A stretch of DNA of 64,000 nucleotides from Chryseobacterium sp. OSA05B (GTDB lineage: Bacteria; Bacteroidota; Bacteroidia; Flavobacteriales; Weeksellaceae): positions 1,178,001 to 1,242,000 of the forward strand of contig NZ_JAHXYH010000001.1 of the NCBI RefSeq assembly GCF_019970065.1, in the 5' to 3' direction. Shown one piece after another: positions 16,947-26,576 of this stretch. The notes beneath the pieces were generated by a model. It saw only the letters and a program-made list of their open reading frames with translations. It did not search any database and was not told where the DNA came from. A program made the position numbers and the translations under genes. The stretch's first letter is position 1. Each line of letters opens with the position of its first letter.

Positions 16947-18274
16947 TATTGAGCTCTTAATCTGTTAAACTCATGAATAACCTCATGATGGCTTACTGTT
17001 TTATCTTTAAAATAAGTCACAAAATGCTGTTTTTCCGCTTCTGTAGCGCCCATCTGGTTGAGAATATTCAGCAAGTGCATTTTCATATGTCCCTTTTGGA
17101 TCCCTGTAGTGACCAGAGAGCGGAGCGCTCCGAAATTTTGGGCAAGACCGGAAACGGCCAGAATACTCATCAGCTCCTGTGCAGAAGGTTTTCCAAGCAG
17201 TGCCAGTGAGAATTTCACCAATGGGTGTAGGTTTGTAAGTCCTCCCACTACGCCAACAGAAATCGGAAGATCGATCCAGAATCTGAAAATACCGTTATCT
17301 ATCGTACAGTGTGTTAAAGATCTGTATTGCCCGTCTCTCGCAGCATAGGCATGAGCACAGGCTTCTGTGGCTCTGAAATCATTTCCTGTAGCAATCACTA
17401 CGGCGTCTACTCCATTCATCACTCCTTTGTTGTGGGTTGTAGCACGGAAAGGCTCTATTTCAGCGATGGTAACCGCCTGTTTGAATTTTCTTGCAAATTC
17501 CTCATTGGAAATTCCGCTATCGTCTTTTAAGTCTTCAATCTTACATGAAACCTCAGCTCTTACGATACAGTCAGGTGTAAAATTAGAAAGAATATTCATC
17601 ACAATTTGAAGTGAGTTTTTTTCTTCTTGTGTGAAGTCTTCACTCGTTGCAATCTCCTGCTTCATGGTTTTTCCAAACTGCTCAAGACATGAATTGATAA
17701 AATTCGCGCCCATGGAATCTACCGTATCAAAGCTTGCTTTAAGCTGATAGTAATCCTGCATTTCAGAAGTTTTATCGATCAATTTAATATCCAGAATCCC
17801 TCCGCCACGATTTCTCATGTTGGCTGTAATAGCTTCGGTAGCTTCATACAATTTCTTCTTCAGTTTAAAATTAAAGAAATGCTGAAGTTTGTGAGACTCT
17901 ACATTAAATATAAAATGGGTATGTCCTAATTTTTCATTGTTGATAATAGTCGTCTTGAAACCGCCTTTATCGATCCAGAATTTCGCAGCTTTGGAAGCGG
18001 CGGCTACTACAGAACTTTCTTCTACCGCCATTGGAAGAGCGAATAATTTTCCGTCAATTAAGAAATTGGGAGCAATTCCGTAAGGCATATAGAAATTGGA
18101 GATCGTATTTTCAGAGAACTCCTCATGAAGTTTCTGAAGATCAGTATTTTCGTTCCAGTATTGTTTTAGTATATTTTGATATTCTTCGTTTCCTTCAAGG
18201 TATTCGCCGACAAGCCAATCGATTTTTGCCTGCTTGGTCAATTTAGAGAAACCTTCTACCGGTTTATGATTCAT
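16946..18274 (-). CDS. mvaA: Hydroxymethylglutaryl-CoA reductase, class II
   Basis: 442 aa. It begins MNHKPVEGFSKLTKQAK, then shows the substrate and catalytic motifs of class II HMG-CoA reductases: AVEESSVVAAASKAAKFW, VDSMGANFINSCLEQ (equivalent of DAMGxN, here with Ser), and TGNDFRATEACAHAYAARDGQYRSL. The C-terminal region has ...GHMKMHLLN with the catalytic His. It makes mevalonate from HMG-CoA for isoprenoid synthesis, the route used by many flavobacteria. It leads a minus-strand run of four further small secreted or membrane genes, joined by one-base overlaps at the first junctions. Confidence 0.92.
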   Translation of the reverse strand: MNHKPVEGFSKLTKQAKIDWLVGEYLEGNEEYQNILKQYWNENTDLQKLHEEFSENTISNFYMPYGIAPNFLIDGKLFALPMAVEESSVVAAASKAAKFWIDKGGFKTTIINNEKLGHTHFIFNVESHKLQHFFNFKLKKKLYEATEAITANMRNRGGGILDIKLIDKTSEMQDYYQLKASFDTVDSMGANFINSCLEQFGKTMKQEIATSEDFTQEEKNSLQIVMNILSNFTPDCIVRAEVSCKIEDLKDDSGISNEEFARKFKQAVTIAEIEPFRATTHNKGVMNGVDAVVIATGNDFRATEACAHAYAARDGQYRSLTHCTIDNGIFRFWIDLPISVGVVGGLTNLHPLVKFSLALLGKPSAQELMSILAVSGLAQNFGALRSLVTTGIQKGHMKMHLLNILNQMGATEAEKQHFVTYFKDKTVSHHEVIHEFNRLRAQ

Positions 18275-18417
18275 AGCATAAATTTAATAAGTGTAAAGAT
18301 AGTAATTTTGAAAGTCTCCATTGTTGATAACTTCCAGAGAAAAAGATTGGTAATTATACATTTTGGAACTACTTTTGAATAAACTTTAGATACAAATTGT
18401 AACATCCAGTTGAAAAT

Positions 18418-19677
18418 ATGAATTTTGAACGCCTGAAAGAAAAGCTTGAAATCCTTGCCGATGCAGCGAAATATGATGTTTCCTGCTCATCCAGTGGAGG
18501 AACGAGAAAGAATAAGAAAGGTGCTTTAGGAGATAGTTCCGTAAGCGGAATCTGTCATACCTACACGGAAGACGGGCGATGCGTGTCCCTGCTTAAAATT
18601 CTATTGACCAATCATTGTATCTATGATTGTGCTTACTGTGTATCCCGAAGTTCCAATGATATTAAAAGAGCTGGGTTTACTGTAGAAGAGGTCGTAGATC
18701 TGACGATTAATTTTTACCGTAGAAATTATATTGAAGGTCTGTTCCTGAGTTCCGGTATTTTTAAAAATGCAGATACGACGATGGAACGTCTGGTAAGAGT
18801 AGCCAAAAAATTACGGACTGAAGAAAATTTTAACGGCTATATTCATTTAAAATCAATTCCGGGAGCCAGTGATGAGCTGATGCAGGAAGCTGCTTTGTAC
18901 GCAGACAGGCTCTCCGTGAATCTCGAAATCCCTACGGAAAGCGGACTGAAATTACTCGCTCCTGAAAAAAACCGTCAGGATATGATCAACCCGATGCGTT
19001 ATATCCAGAAAGGTATCGATCAATATAAAGATGAAAAGAAAATTTTCAGAAAAGTCCCGAAATTTGCACCTGCCGGACAATCTACACAAATGATCGTGGG
19101 AGCCACCAATGAAAATGATTTACAGATCATCAAAGTAGCTGACCATTTTTATAAAAACTTCAATCTGAAAAGGGTTTATTATTCAGGATATGTTCCTGTT
19201 TTGGAAGACAAAAGACTCCCTTCTTTGACTACGGAAGTTCCTATGCTTCGTGAAAACCGACTGTATCAGTCGGATTGGCTGATGCGATTTTACGGATTTA
19301 AAGCGGAGGAAATCCTCGATCCTCATATGCCTTTCTTAGATCTGGAAGTTGATCCTAAACTGAGCTGGGCTTTGAGACACCTGCATCAGTTTCCGGTTAA
19401 TCTTCAGACCGCCGATTATCAGATGATTTTAAGAATTCCCGGTATCGGAGTAAAAACGGCACAGAAGATCGTTCAGGCGCGCCGTTTTCAGGTTTTAAAT
19501 ATGGATCATCTGAAAAAATTGGGAGCAGCCGTCAACCGGGCTAGATATTTCATCGATTTTAATGCAGGGAATGCTTATCTAAAATATTTAACCGATACGA
19601 ATCTCAGAAAACTGCTTGTAGGCGGAAGCTCTTCTAAGTTTCACAATCAGTTTTCACAGCAGCTGAGTTTGTTTTAA
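18418..19677 (+). CDS. Radical SAM DNA modification/repair protein linked to UDG-like partner
   Basis: 419 aa. The radical-SAM cysteine motif is CIYDCAYC (CxxxCxxC) near residues 66-73, in a TIM-barrel domain covering about 40-310. A helix-hairpin-helix motif near the C-terminus (LRIPGIGVKTAQKIVQARRF) indicates DNA binding. This combination matches the putative DNA modification/repair radical SAM family (TIGR03916 type), normally encoded next to a DUF4130/uracil-DNA-glycosylase-like protein, as here. The chemistry is unknown. It diverges from mvaA, and its partner starts 144 bp on, after a low-complexity stretch. Confidence 0.9.
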   Translation: MNFERLKEKLEILADAAKYDVSCSSSGGTRKNKKGALGDSSVSGICHTYTEDGRCVSLLKILLTNHCIYDCAYCVSRSSNDIKRAGFTVEEVVDLTINFYRRNYIEGLFLSSGIFKNADTTMERLVRVAKKLRTEENFNGYIHLKSIPGASDELMQEAALYADRLSVNLEIPTESGLKLLAPEKNRQDMINPMRYIQKGIDQYKDEKKIFRKVPKFAPAGQSTQMIVGATNENDLQIIKVADHFYKNFNLKRVYYSGYVPVLEDKRLPSLTTEVPMLRENRLYQSDWLMRFYGFKAEEILDPHMPFLDLEVDPKLSWALRHLHQFPVNLQTADYQMILRIPGIGVKTAQKIVQARRFQVLNMDHLKKLGAAVNRARYFIDFNAGNAYLKYLTDTNLRKLLVGGSSSKFHNQFSQQLSLF

Positions 19678-19685
19678 GTTAATTC

Positions 19686-19800
19686 AAAGATTGAAGGATT
19701 TAAAAATTTAAGTATTAAGAGATTGAGGAATTAAGAGATTTAGATATAAGGACTAGAAGTCATCCGCTTAACAGTTACCTCATCATCATATTCCCGCATC
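19686..19800. repeat. Degenerate purine-rich/pyrimidine-rich intergenic element
   Basis: The stretch starts with repeated words built on GATTGAAGGATTTAA and GAGATTGAGGAATTAAGAG. It ends with pyrimidine-rich CAGTTACCTCATCATCATATTCCC. The word CAGTTACCTC is shared with the element at 44954. It may be a decayed relative of that family and splits a gene pair that is usually close-set. Confidence 0.35.
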
Positions 19801-19821
19801 ATCAAATCATCACATCAACCA

Positions 19822-20580
19822 ATGACTACACTCCTCTACGACGGAAGTTTCGACGGTCTTTTAACCGCAGTATTTGAAGTTTTCGAATACCGGTATAAGG
19901 ACGTTGACATTGTGAATAAGGAAAAATTTCATCAGGAAAATATCTTTGCAGACATTCATGAGACCATTACGCAAAATGATAAATCCGAAAGGGTATTCAA
20001 GAAACTGGAACAGAATATCGGGAGATCAGGAGTTCATCAGCTGTTGAAAGTTTTCCTGTCGGAGGGGCCGGAACTGGAGCATCTTATTTTATCCGCGGTC
20101 AGACAATCGATCAAACATCCTGAAGAAAATATCCTTCAAAATTATGCGGACAACGATATGCTTACCATATCAAAGATCTGTAAATCTGTAGACCGGGAAA
20201 GACACAGAATGACCGCTTTCGTGCGCTTTGAAAAAATGCTGGACGGTGTTTTCTTTGCAAAAATAGATCCCGATTTCGATGTTCTTCCACTCATCCGGAA
20301 ACATTTTAAAGACCGCTACCAGGACCAGAAATGGATGATCTACGATCTGAGAAGAAATTACGGAGTTCTATACGATCTGGAAGATTGTGAATTCTTTTAT
20401 CCGGAAGAAAAATTAAACCTTCACCAATACCAGCAGAAGTTTCACGACGAAGAACAAAACTACCAAACTCTGTGGCAGCGATATTTTACGAAAACCAATA
20501 TTGTTGAACGAAAGAATTTAAAACTGCATGTTCAGCATGTTCCGAAAAGATACTGGAAATATCTGACCGAAAAATGGTAA
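19822..20580 (+). CDS. DUF4130/TIGR03915 DNA metabolism protein, partner of the radical SAM protein
   Basis: 252 aa, soluble, beginning MTTLLYDGSFDGLLTAVFEV, the family signature. Further family features are SVDRERHRMTAFVRF near 130-145, and C-terminal HVQHVPKRYWKYLTE, like the DUF4130 end. Larger relatives carry a uracil-DNA-glycosylase domain after this; here the protein stops, so it is the short form. No catalytic residues can be asserted. The paired gene (18418) supports a shared nucleic-acid role. Confidence 0.88.
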   Translation: MTTLLYDGSFDGLLTAVFEVFEYRYKDVDIVNKEKFHQENIFADIHETITQNDKSERVFKKLEQNIGRSGVHQLLKVFLSEGPELEHLILSAVRQSIKHPEENILQNYADNDMLTISKICKSVDRERHRMTAFVRFEKMLDGVFFAKIDPDFDVLPLIRKHFKDRYQDQKWMIYDLRRNYGVLYDLEDCEFFYPEEKLNLHQYQQKFHDEEQNYQTLWQRYFTKTNIVERKNLKLHVQHVPKRYWKYLTEKW

Positions 20581-20957
20581 ACAGACCTTTAAAAATTGAA
20601 ATAGCTCATCTCTGGAAAGAAGTTCTAAAACTGAATAATAATTCCATATTGTGGATAACTTTTTATTTCAGTGAAAAAAGACCTGATTTCAAGTCCGTTT
20701 TTGATCCATATTATTTAAATCATTCATTTAGTGAGATATATAATTCACATTAATCAAAAACTCATATTGTGGATAACTTTTTTAAATTAACATACAGTTA
20801 ATATTGAAGCTTTTTCAATCTTATTTTTCCTGTCAAATCGAGCAAATTATTGCCTATCCAACGAGAATAAAGGGTTTGAAAATATCATCTAAAGACTTGG
20901 AAATATGTGATATATGAAATAAAAATTACATCATCATTATTTTTTTGTGGATAACTC
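20581..20957. other. Candidate replication origin: AT-rich region with three DnaA-box-like sites
   Basis: This 377-bp gene-free region is very AT-rich and contains TTGTGGATAACT three times in the same orientation, with TGTGGATAA starting at 20650, 20768 and 20946. TGTGGATAA is the reverse complement of the classical DnaA box TTATCCACA. A perfect nonamer is expected less than once per 64 kb by chance; only one other was noticed, at 61536 inside argS. Core genes to the right (pfkA, gapA, recA, htpG) are mostly on the plus strand and those to the left (sucC, mvaA, clC) on the minus strand, as for forks leaving this point. dnaA itself is not in the window. Confidence 0.55.
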
Positions 20958-21758
20958 TTACTTTTCAAGGGTTCGCAAAGCTTTTTTTACGATGTATTGC
21001 GTTTCTTTTGTCGGACTTTCCCGAAGCCATTCATCGCAGATTTCTACTACAAACCCGGGTTGTGATTTGCTGGCATCATTTAACCAGTTCCCCACACTGT
21101 CCTGCACATATCTTGAAGAATCTGACCGTAAAGGTTCGAGAATTTTCAGTCCAAGTCCGGGATTTTGTTTTAAAGCATTGATATGCTCGCACCAAACTCC
21201 TCTAGGTCTTGTAGATTCACTCGCAAAACGTCTCACGTTCTCATTGTCATGCCGCGTCCATTCGGATAAAACAGATAAGCTTTCATCAAGATTTTTGGAG
21301 ATATCCGGACGCACTGCCATCCAGCAGATTTCCCTCACTCCAAAATGAGAATCAGAAGCAAATGACTGAATCCTGCCTAATTTTTCTTTAATTTTTAAAT
21401 TATTGTTTCGTCCAATGGTATAGGAAGCCCAGCAACGTACGAGATCTGCCGGATGGGCTGAAAGTTTAAGAAGAAACGCATCGTTATTATTTTGAGCAGC
21501 CAGATTAAGTAAACCCATTCCGATCGTTTCATTAATGGTATTAACAGTTTGTTTTTTCAGCTGGTCTACATTTTCTACAATAGGTTTCAAATATTCTGTA
21601 CGGTGATTCTGCTGAAGCAAATTTTCCAGCAACAGCCTTTGATCTACCGCCAGCCATTCTGTAAGGTTTACACTTTCGATATCACCCCGGTTCAACTGCT
21701 CGAGTATATCTTTCGGAATATCTTTTATAGAGCGGGCACCTTTTCGTTTTTCGGTCAT
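20958..21758 (-). CDS. HEAT-repeat DNA alkylation repair protein (AlkC/AlkD-like)
   Basis: 266 aa from the ATG at 21758. Longer in-frame starts run into the region upstream of the HxlR gene and give unrelated low-complexity sequence. The protein is built of HEAT-like helical repeats (about residues 60-260). The C-terminal half contains ESTRPRGVWCEHI, PLRSDSSRYVQDSVGNWLNDASK and ICDEWL, the conserved pattern of the AlkC-type glycosylase branch (TRPR, YVxxSVxNxLND). AlkC/AlkD remove alkylated purines. Divergent from the HxlR-type regulator (97 bp between starts), suggesting that regulator may control it. Confidence 0.8.
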   Translation of the reverse strand: MTEKRKGARSIKDIPKDILEQLNRGDIESVNLTEWLAVDQRLLLENLLQQNHRTEYLKPIVENVDQLKKQTVNTINETIGMGLLNLAAQNNNDAFLLKLSAHPADLVRCWASYTIGRNNNLKIKEKLGRIQSFASDSHFGVREICWMAVRPDISKNLDESLSVLSEWTRHDNENVRRFASESTRPRGVWCEHINALKQNPGLGLKILEPLRSDSSRYVQDSVGNWLNDASKSQPGFVVEICDEWLRESPTKETQYIVKKALRTLEK

Positions 21759-21854
21759 GATTCTATTAATGATTAACTTTACAAAAGTCCGAAAGTGAAT
21801 CAAGATGAGCAACAGCGCATATTTTTCACCCATAGGGATAAAAAAGTCAATTTT

Positions 21855-22196
21855 ATGAAAACAAAGGAGAAAGCCGAAGAAAATAAAATCTGTCCGTTGG
21901 AGATTGCCGTTAATACCATCAGTGGAAAATGGAAAATTCCGATCGTGTGGCAGATCAATGAAGGAAAAAAACGTCCGAGTGAATTTCTCCGGGGAATTGC
22001 TAAGGTAGACCGCAGAGTTTTGAATCAGCAGCTTAATGAGATGGTGAAAGATGGCATTTTGGTTAAACACTCGTTTAATGAATTACCTCCCCGCGTTGAA
22101 TACACATTAACCGAGCTTGGCGGAAAACTGGTAGAAATCCTTTGGCAGCTGAACGATTGGGGGAAACTTTTAATCCCTGAGAATGATAATGTTTAA
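21855..22196 (+). CDS. HxlR-family winged-helix regulator
   Basis: 113 aa from the ATG at 21855; a 20-residue upstream in-frame extension is not conserved-looking. The HxlR pattern is clear: CPLEIAVNTISGKWKIPIVWQI with Cys14, then RPSEFLRGIAKVDRRVLNQQLNEMVKDGILVK and the wing PPRVEYTLTELG. Members are often redox- or aldehyde-responsive repressors that control the divergent neighbour. The neighbour here is the AlkC-like gene. Confidence 0.88.
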   Translation: MKTKEKAEENKICPLEIAVNTISGKWKIPIVWQINEGKKRPSEFLRGIAKVDRRVLNQQLNEMVKDGILVKHSFNELPPRVEYTLTELGGKLVEILWQLNDWGKLLIPENDNV

Positions 22197-22206
22197 TATT
22201 TTTCAC

Positions 22207-22280
22207 TCACGCAAATTGAACAGAGAACGCAGATAGACGCAAACATCTGTGTAAATTCCTGCCATCTGTGGTTAAAAAAA
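22207..22280. repeat. Degenerate copy of a widespread intergenic repeat
   Basis: The text ...CACGCAAATTGAACAGAGAACGCAGA... and ...CATCTGTGTAAATTCCTGCCATCTGTGGTTAAA (split across words) resembles a CGCAGAT/ATCTGTG-type repeat found between genes of many bacteria. It could form a weak hairpin through GCAGAT and ATCTGT. Identification is by resemblance only. Confidence 0.4.
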
Positions 22281-22330
22281 CGATTTCATCTCCAAAAATC
22301 CATGATATTTGTAATTGAAGAAAAAACCAC

Positions 22331-23203
22331 ATGAAAAAAACTATTTCCATTCTGGCTGTTGCAATGATGACAGCAGCATGCAGCAATGACAAAGCCATAT
22401 CCGGCAGCAAAACCAATATGGCAGGAATTATCGCTCCGGAAAACTCAGTTCACATTCATAAAGATAAAAACACCATCAGAGAAAGGTTTCCTGCTCCTGA
22501 AGGTTATACCTGGATTGAAGAACAGCCCGATTCTTTCGGATATTTTATTGAAAACTTTAAGCTGAAACCTTATGGCAGCCAGATCATGAAATATGATGAA
22601 ACTCCCATCACAACACAGGATCTTCATGAAGCTGTTTTCGATATTGACACAGGAAATAAGGACCTTCAACAATGTGCTGATGCCGCCATTCGCCTTAGAG
22701 CGGAATATTTATACAAAGCCAAAAAGTTTGACGAGATCAAATTTCATTTTACAAGCGGAGATCTGGTTTCCTGGAATGATTATAAAAATGGTATCCGGGC
22801 CTTTGTCAGTGGGAATAATGTCAGTTTCAGAAAAACAGCAGGCTTTGATGATTTCTATCCTAATTTCAGAAAATACCTGGATCTGATTTTCAATTATGCA
22901 GGAACGATATCTTTAAATAAGGAAACAAAACATGTTGCCAAAACTTCAGATCTGAAAACCGGTGATATCCTGATCACACCTGGAAGTCCGGGACATATTG
23001 TTTTTATTTCCGGAGTATGTCAGAATAAGGAAGGGAATAAGTTATTTTTATTAAGCCAGGGGTTCACTCCGGCCCAATCTATTCACACCCTTTCCAATCC
23101 TTTTGAGAAAAATATTTCGCCATGGTACAGCCTTGATGTAAATGCTGCAGAAACGAAAACGGCGAGGTATTTTTTTAAACCTACAAATTTTAGAAGCTTT
23201 TAA
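22331..23203 (+). CDS. DUF4846 lipoprotein
   Basis: 290 aa with a lipoprotein signal (MKKTISILAVAMMTAACSND; Cys17 in AAC). The body shows the DUF4846 pattern: RFPAPEGYTWIEEQPDSFGYF near 45-65, ADAAIRLRAEYLYKAKKFDEI, FTSGDLVSWNDYKNGIR and LKTGDILITPGSPGHIVF. The last motif resembles a beta-barrel peptidase or NlpC-like fold edge, but no catalytic triad is claimed. Stand-alone gene. Function unknown. Confidence 0.8.
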   Translation: MKKTISILAVAMMTAACSNDKAISGSKTNMAGIIAPENSVHIHKDKNTIRERFPAPEGYTWIEEQPDSFGYFIENFKLKPYGSQIMKYDETPITTQDLHEAVFDIDTGNKDLQQCADAAIRLRAEYLYKAKKFDEIKFHFTSGDLVSWNDYKNGIRAFVSGNNVSFRKTAGFDDFYPNFRKYLDLIFNYAGTISLNKETKHVAKTSDLKTGDILITPGSPGHIVFISGVCQNKEGNKLFLLSQGFTPAQSIHTLSNPFEKNISPWYSLDVNAAETKTARYFFKPTNFRSF

Positions 23204-23258
23204 TTATTTATATTCAAAACTCTTCTCAACTTACTGCCATTATCTGAACTTGTTTTTG

Positions 23259-23266
23259 TAAATTTG
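23259..23266 (+). promoter_or_regulatory. Bacteroidota -7 element TAAATTTG of pfkA
   Basis: TAAATTTG is an exact match to TAnnTTTG, 20 bp before the pfkA ATG, implying a short leader. No TTG lies 19 bp upstream. Confidence 0.6.
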
Positions 23267-23286
23267 TGTTCGAAATTTTTTACTAG

Positions 23287-24273
23287 ATGAAAGAGAGTGC
23301 TGTAAAAAAAATTGCAGTTCTTACCTCAGGAGGTGACGCTCCGGGTATGAATGCGGCATTAAGAGCGGTAGTAAGGACCGCAAACTATTATAATATTGAA
23401 TGCTACGGAGTAAGGGAAGGCTACAACGGCCTTATCCACGATGATTTCCTGAAAATGGGTCCCCGTTCCGTAAAAAATATAATCAACCAGGGCGGAACAA
23501 TTCTGAAATCCGCCAGATCCGTGGAATTCAGAACTCCGGAAGGCCGTCAGAAAGCCTATGACAACTGTGTGAAACATGGTGTGGATGCATTGGTATGTAT
23601 CGGAGGAGACGGAACTTTTACCGGTGCCAAGATCTTTAATGAAGAGTTTGGAATCAGAGTAATCGGTGTACCGGGAACAATCGACAATGATATTTTCGGA
23701 ACGGATAATACCATCGGCTACGATACGGCTTTAAATACCGCTATGGAAGCCATTGATAAAATTCGTGACACTGCAACTTCCCACAACAGAGTTTTCTTTG
23801 TAGAGGTAATGGGCCGTGATGCGGGCTTTATCGCTTTGAACAGCGGATTGGCAACTGGTGCTCTGGATATTCTTATTCCTGAGAAAAAAGACAGCAGAGA
23901 TGAGCTTTTCGCTAATTTCAGAAAGGCTGAAAAGACTGGAAAGGCATCAAGCATCGTTGTTGTAGCGGAAGGCGAAAAGCAGGGAAGCATCTATGATCTT
24001 GCCGACTTAACTAAAGAAGAATTCCCTGATTATGATATCCGTGTAACCATTTTGGGACACATCCAAAGAGGTGGTTCTCCAAGCTGTGCAGACAGAGTTT
24101 TGGCCAGCAGACTGGGTTACGGTGCCGTAGTGGGATTAATGGAAGGAAAAACAAATGTAATGGCGGGAATGCGTTCCAACGATATGGTGTACACACCGAT
24201 CGAAGATGCCATTAAAAAACATAATGAAATCAATAAAGATCTTTTACTGATTTCCGAAATTTTAGCAATCTAA
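23287..24273 (+). CDS. pfkA: 6-phosphofructokinase
   Basis: 328 aa, the usual size for ATP-dependent bacterial PfkA. The motifs are GGDAPGMNAALRAVVRTA (nucleotide loop, about 12-30), CIGGDGTFTGA, the catalytic GTIDNDIFGTDNTIGYDTA with the active-site Asp, and a family C-terminal region (ILGHIQRGGSPSCADRVLASR). It phosphorylates fructose 6-phosphate to fructose 1,6-bisphosphate. gapA follows after 30 bp, so the two are probably one transcript. Confidence 0.97.
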   Translation: MKESAVKKIAVLTSGGDAPGMNAALRAVVRTANYYNIECYGVREGYNGLIHDDFLKMGPRSVKNIINQGGTILKSARSVEFRTPEGRQKAYDNCVKHGVDALVCIGGDGTFTGAKIFNEEFGIRVIGVPGTIDNDIFGTDNTIGYDTALNTAMEAIDKIRDTATSHNRVFFVEVMGRDAGFIALNSGLATGALDILIPEKKDSRDELFANFRKAEKTGKASSIVVVAEGEKQGSIYDLADLTKEEFPDYDIRVTILGHIQRGGSPSCADRVLASRLGYGAVVGLMEGKTNVMAGMRSNDMVYTPIEDAIKKHNEINKDLLLISEILAI

Positions 24274-25308
<1,035 letters not shown>

Positions 25309-25339
25309 TCAGTAATAAGCAATTAGCAATACATAAAAA

Positions 25340-25366
25340 AACCTTCCCGATGGGAAGGTTTTTTTA
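25340..25366. terminator. Intrinsic terminator after gapA
   Basis: AACCTTCCC (25340-25348) pairs with GGGAAGGTT (25352-25360), loop GAT, followed by a T-run and preceded by an A-run. Usable on both strands. Confidence 0.9.
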
Positions 25367-25405
25367 TGATTAATATATTGGTGATAAAGTTCTTAAACTT
25401 ATAAT

Positions 25406-26248
25406 TTACGGTTTCGCTCCGAAAGGATTTTTATCAAATCTAAATGATAGTCCCACGAATGGATTCACCCTGTACTGTGATTTATTCAGATTATCGGAGG
25501 TAACGGAACTATCGATAGTCTGTCCTACTGTGTAATCTGTGTTAGGACGGTTCTGCTTATGAACCGCAACGCCTGCTGATAAAACAATATTCTGTCCGAT
25601 TCCCAGAGCGCCACCAGCAAAGACAGACAATTCTTCGAAATTAAATCCTAAACCACCTGTAAATCCGGGAGAAAAGTTCCGCTGGTTATTCATAAATGTA
25701 AACATAATACTTGGCATCAGGTCCATCATTTTACCATCTCTGTTTTGTGCTACTACATTATCTACGGACGTAAATCTTGAACGGCTTGTGAGAAAAACGG
25801 CATTGGCTCCGAAGGAAGTTGTCCATTTCCAGTCAGATTCACTTTTCAGAATATACTTTCTTATTTTCTCTTCACCAATTACGCCGATGTACAGAATATA
25901 TTGAGTATTGTTTCTAAAAACCAATTCCGCAACCATCTCGTTTTCAGCACCAACTTCAGCTTTCTCTTTCTCTTTTTCTTTCTCCATTTTTAACGGTTCA
26001 TATTCAATAGCTTTCTTTTTTATCACCAGACTTTTTAGCTGCAAGGATGGTATATATAATTTATAAATTCCTTTTTCAACGGGCATTTCAATACTATCTA
26101 TTTTAACAGACAGATCAATAGTAATATTTCTGCCTATTATTTTTTTCCCATCATCTCCTGTTATCGTTTCAACTTTTATCTGTGTAAAAAAAATGGAAGG
26201 GATAAAAATTACGAAAGCAAGAATCTTTAATAATAAATGTGTTTTCAT
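25406..26248 (-). CDS. Secreted protein of unknown function with outer-membrane-like C-terminal half
   Basis: 280 aa from the ATG at 26248, which gives a signal peptide (MKTHLLLKILAFVIFIPSIFF). A 42-residue upstream extension is unlikely because a duplicated leader (26249-26275) precedes this ATG. Residues 22-110 look like a periplasmic beta domain with a KEKEKEKAEVGAENE stretch. The second half has barrel-like strands (FGANAVFLTSR, FTGGLGFNFEELSVFAGGALGIG, NPFVGLSFRFDKNPFG). No family recognised. It shares its leader with the 63-aa gene at 26576, and a terminator lies between them, so each is probably transcribed on its own. Confidence 0.6.
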   Translation of the reverse strand: MKTHLLLKILAFVIFIPSIFFTQIKVETITGDDGKKIIGRNITIDLSVKIDSIEMPVEKGIYKLYIPSLQLKSLVIKKKAIEYEPLKMEKEKEKEKAEVGAENEMVAELVFRNNTQYILYIGVIGEEKIRKYILKSESDWKWTTSFGANAVFLTSRSRFTSVDNVVAQNRDGKMMDLMPSIMFTFMNNQRNFSPGFTGGLGFNFEELSVFAGGALGIGQNIVLSAGVAVHKQNRPNTDYTVGQTIDSSVTSDNLNKSQYRVNPFVGLSFRFDKNPFGAKP

Positions 26249-26275
26249 GGCTATTAGTTTTGTACAAAGTTTGGA
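26249..26275 (-). promoter_or_regulatory. Leader copy A, shared with the upstream small ORF
   Basis: The minus-strand leader AAACTTTGTACAAAACTAAT (then AGCC before ATG) matches that of the small gene at 26577 with two substitutions and one indel. The AAACTTTG part deviates from TAnnTTTG by one base. Probably a duplicated promoter and leader. Confidence 0.45.
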
Positions 26276-26361
26276 AATCCATGAATACAAGTAAAGTACC
26301 CATTCGGGTGATTTTGAAAATGTCAGATCGGAAAGAAAGCAGATGGCAAAAAAAAGAAAAA

Positions 26362-26382
26362 GCCTCTCCAGCAACGAGAGGC
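26362..26382 (-). terminator. Intrinsic terminator between the small ORF and the next gene
   Basis: GCCTCTC (26362-26368) pairs with GAGAGGC (26376-26382). On the minus strand the stem is followed by T-rich sequence (TTTTTCTTTTTTTT). Confidence 0.85.
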
Positions 26383-26384
26383 CA

Positions 26385-26576
26385 TTAGTTTATCATTTTC
26401 AAACAACTAAAAAGAAAAGAGTAAACTGATTGTATAACATTCATTATCGTTTCAAATAAAGCCGCCCTGAAGAACGGTCCGTTCAACTTGTTTCGATCAA
26501 TATTTCTCCAATTACTATAAATTATAGAAAAAAATAAATCATTAAACAAAACGGAAGGAATAAATTGAGTCGCCAT
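26385..26576 (-). CDS. Putative 63-aa small protein with a duplicated leader
   Basis: An ORF of 63 codons from ATG 26576 (MATQFIPSVLFND...) to the stop at 26385, directly before a terminator. The sequence is hydrophobic and aromatic, with Cys near the end (SFLFSCLKMIN). Its leader duplicates that of the gene at 26248, and a 13-bp palindrome ACGAT-TTT-ATCGT lies at 26600-26612. A promoter-like leader, compact length and immediate terminator support expression. It could also be a decayed fragment of a duplicated gene or encode a regulatory RNA instead. No homology recognised. Confidence 0.4.
   Translation of the reverse strand: MATQFIPSVLFNDLFFSIIYSNWRNIDRNKLNGPFFRAALFETIMNVIQSVYSFLFSCLKMIN

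Noticed and set aside
20945..21348. Plus-strand open frames opposite the AlkC-like gene
   Set aside because: Shadows of the coding strand; no start context or recognisable domain.
26249..26374. N-terminal extension of the secreted protein at 25406
   Set aside because: It overlaps a duplicated leader and would destroy a proper signal peptide start.
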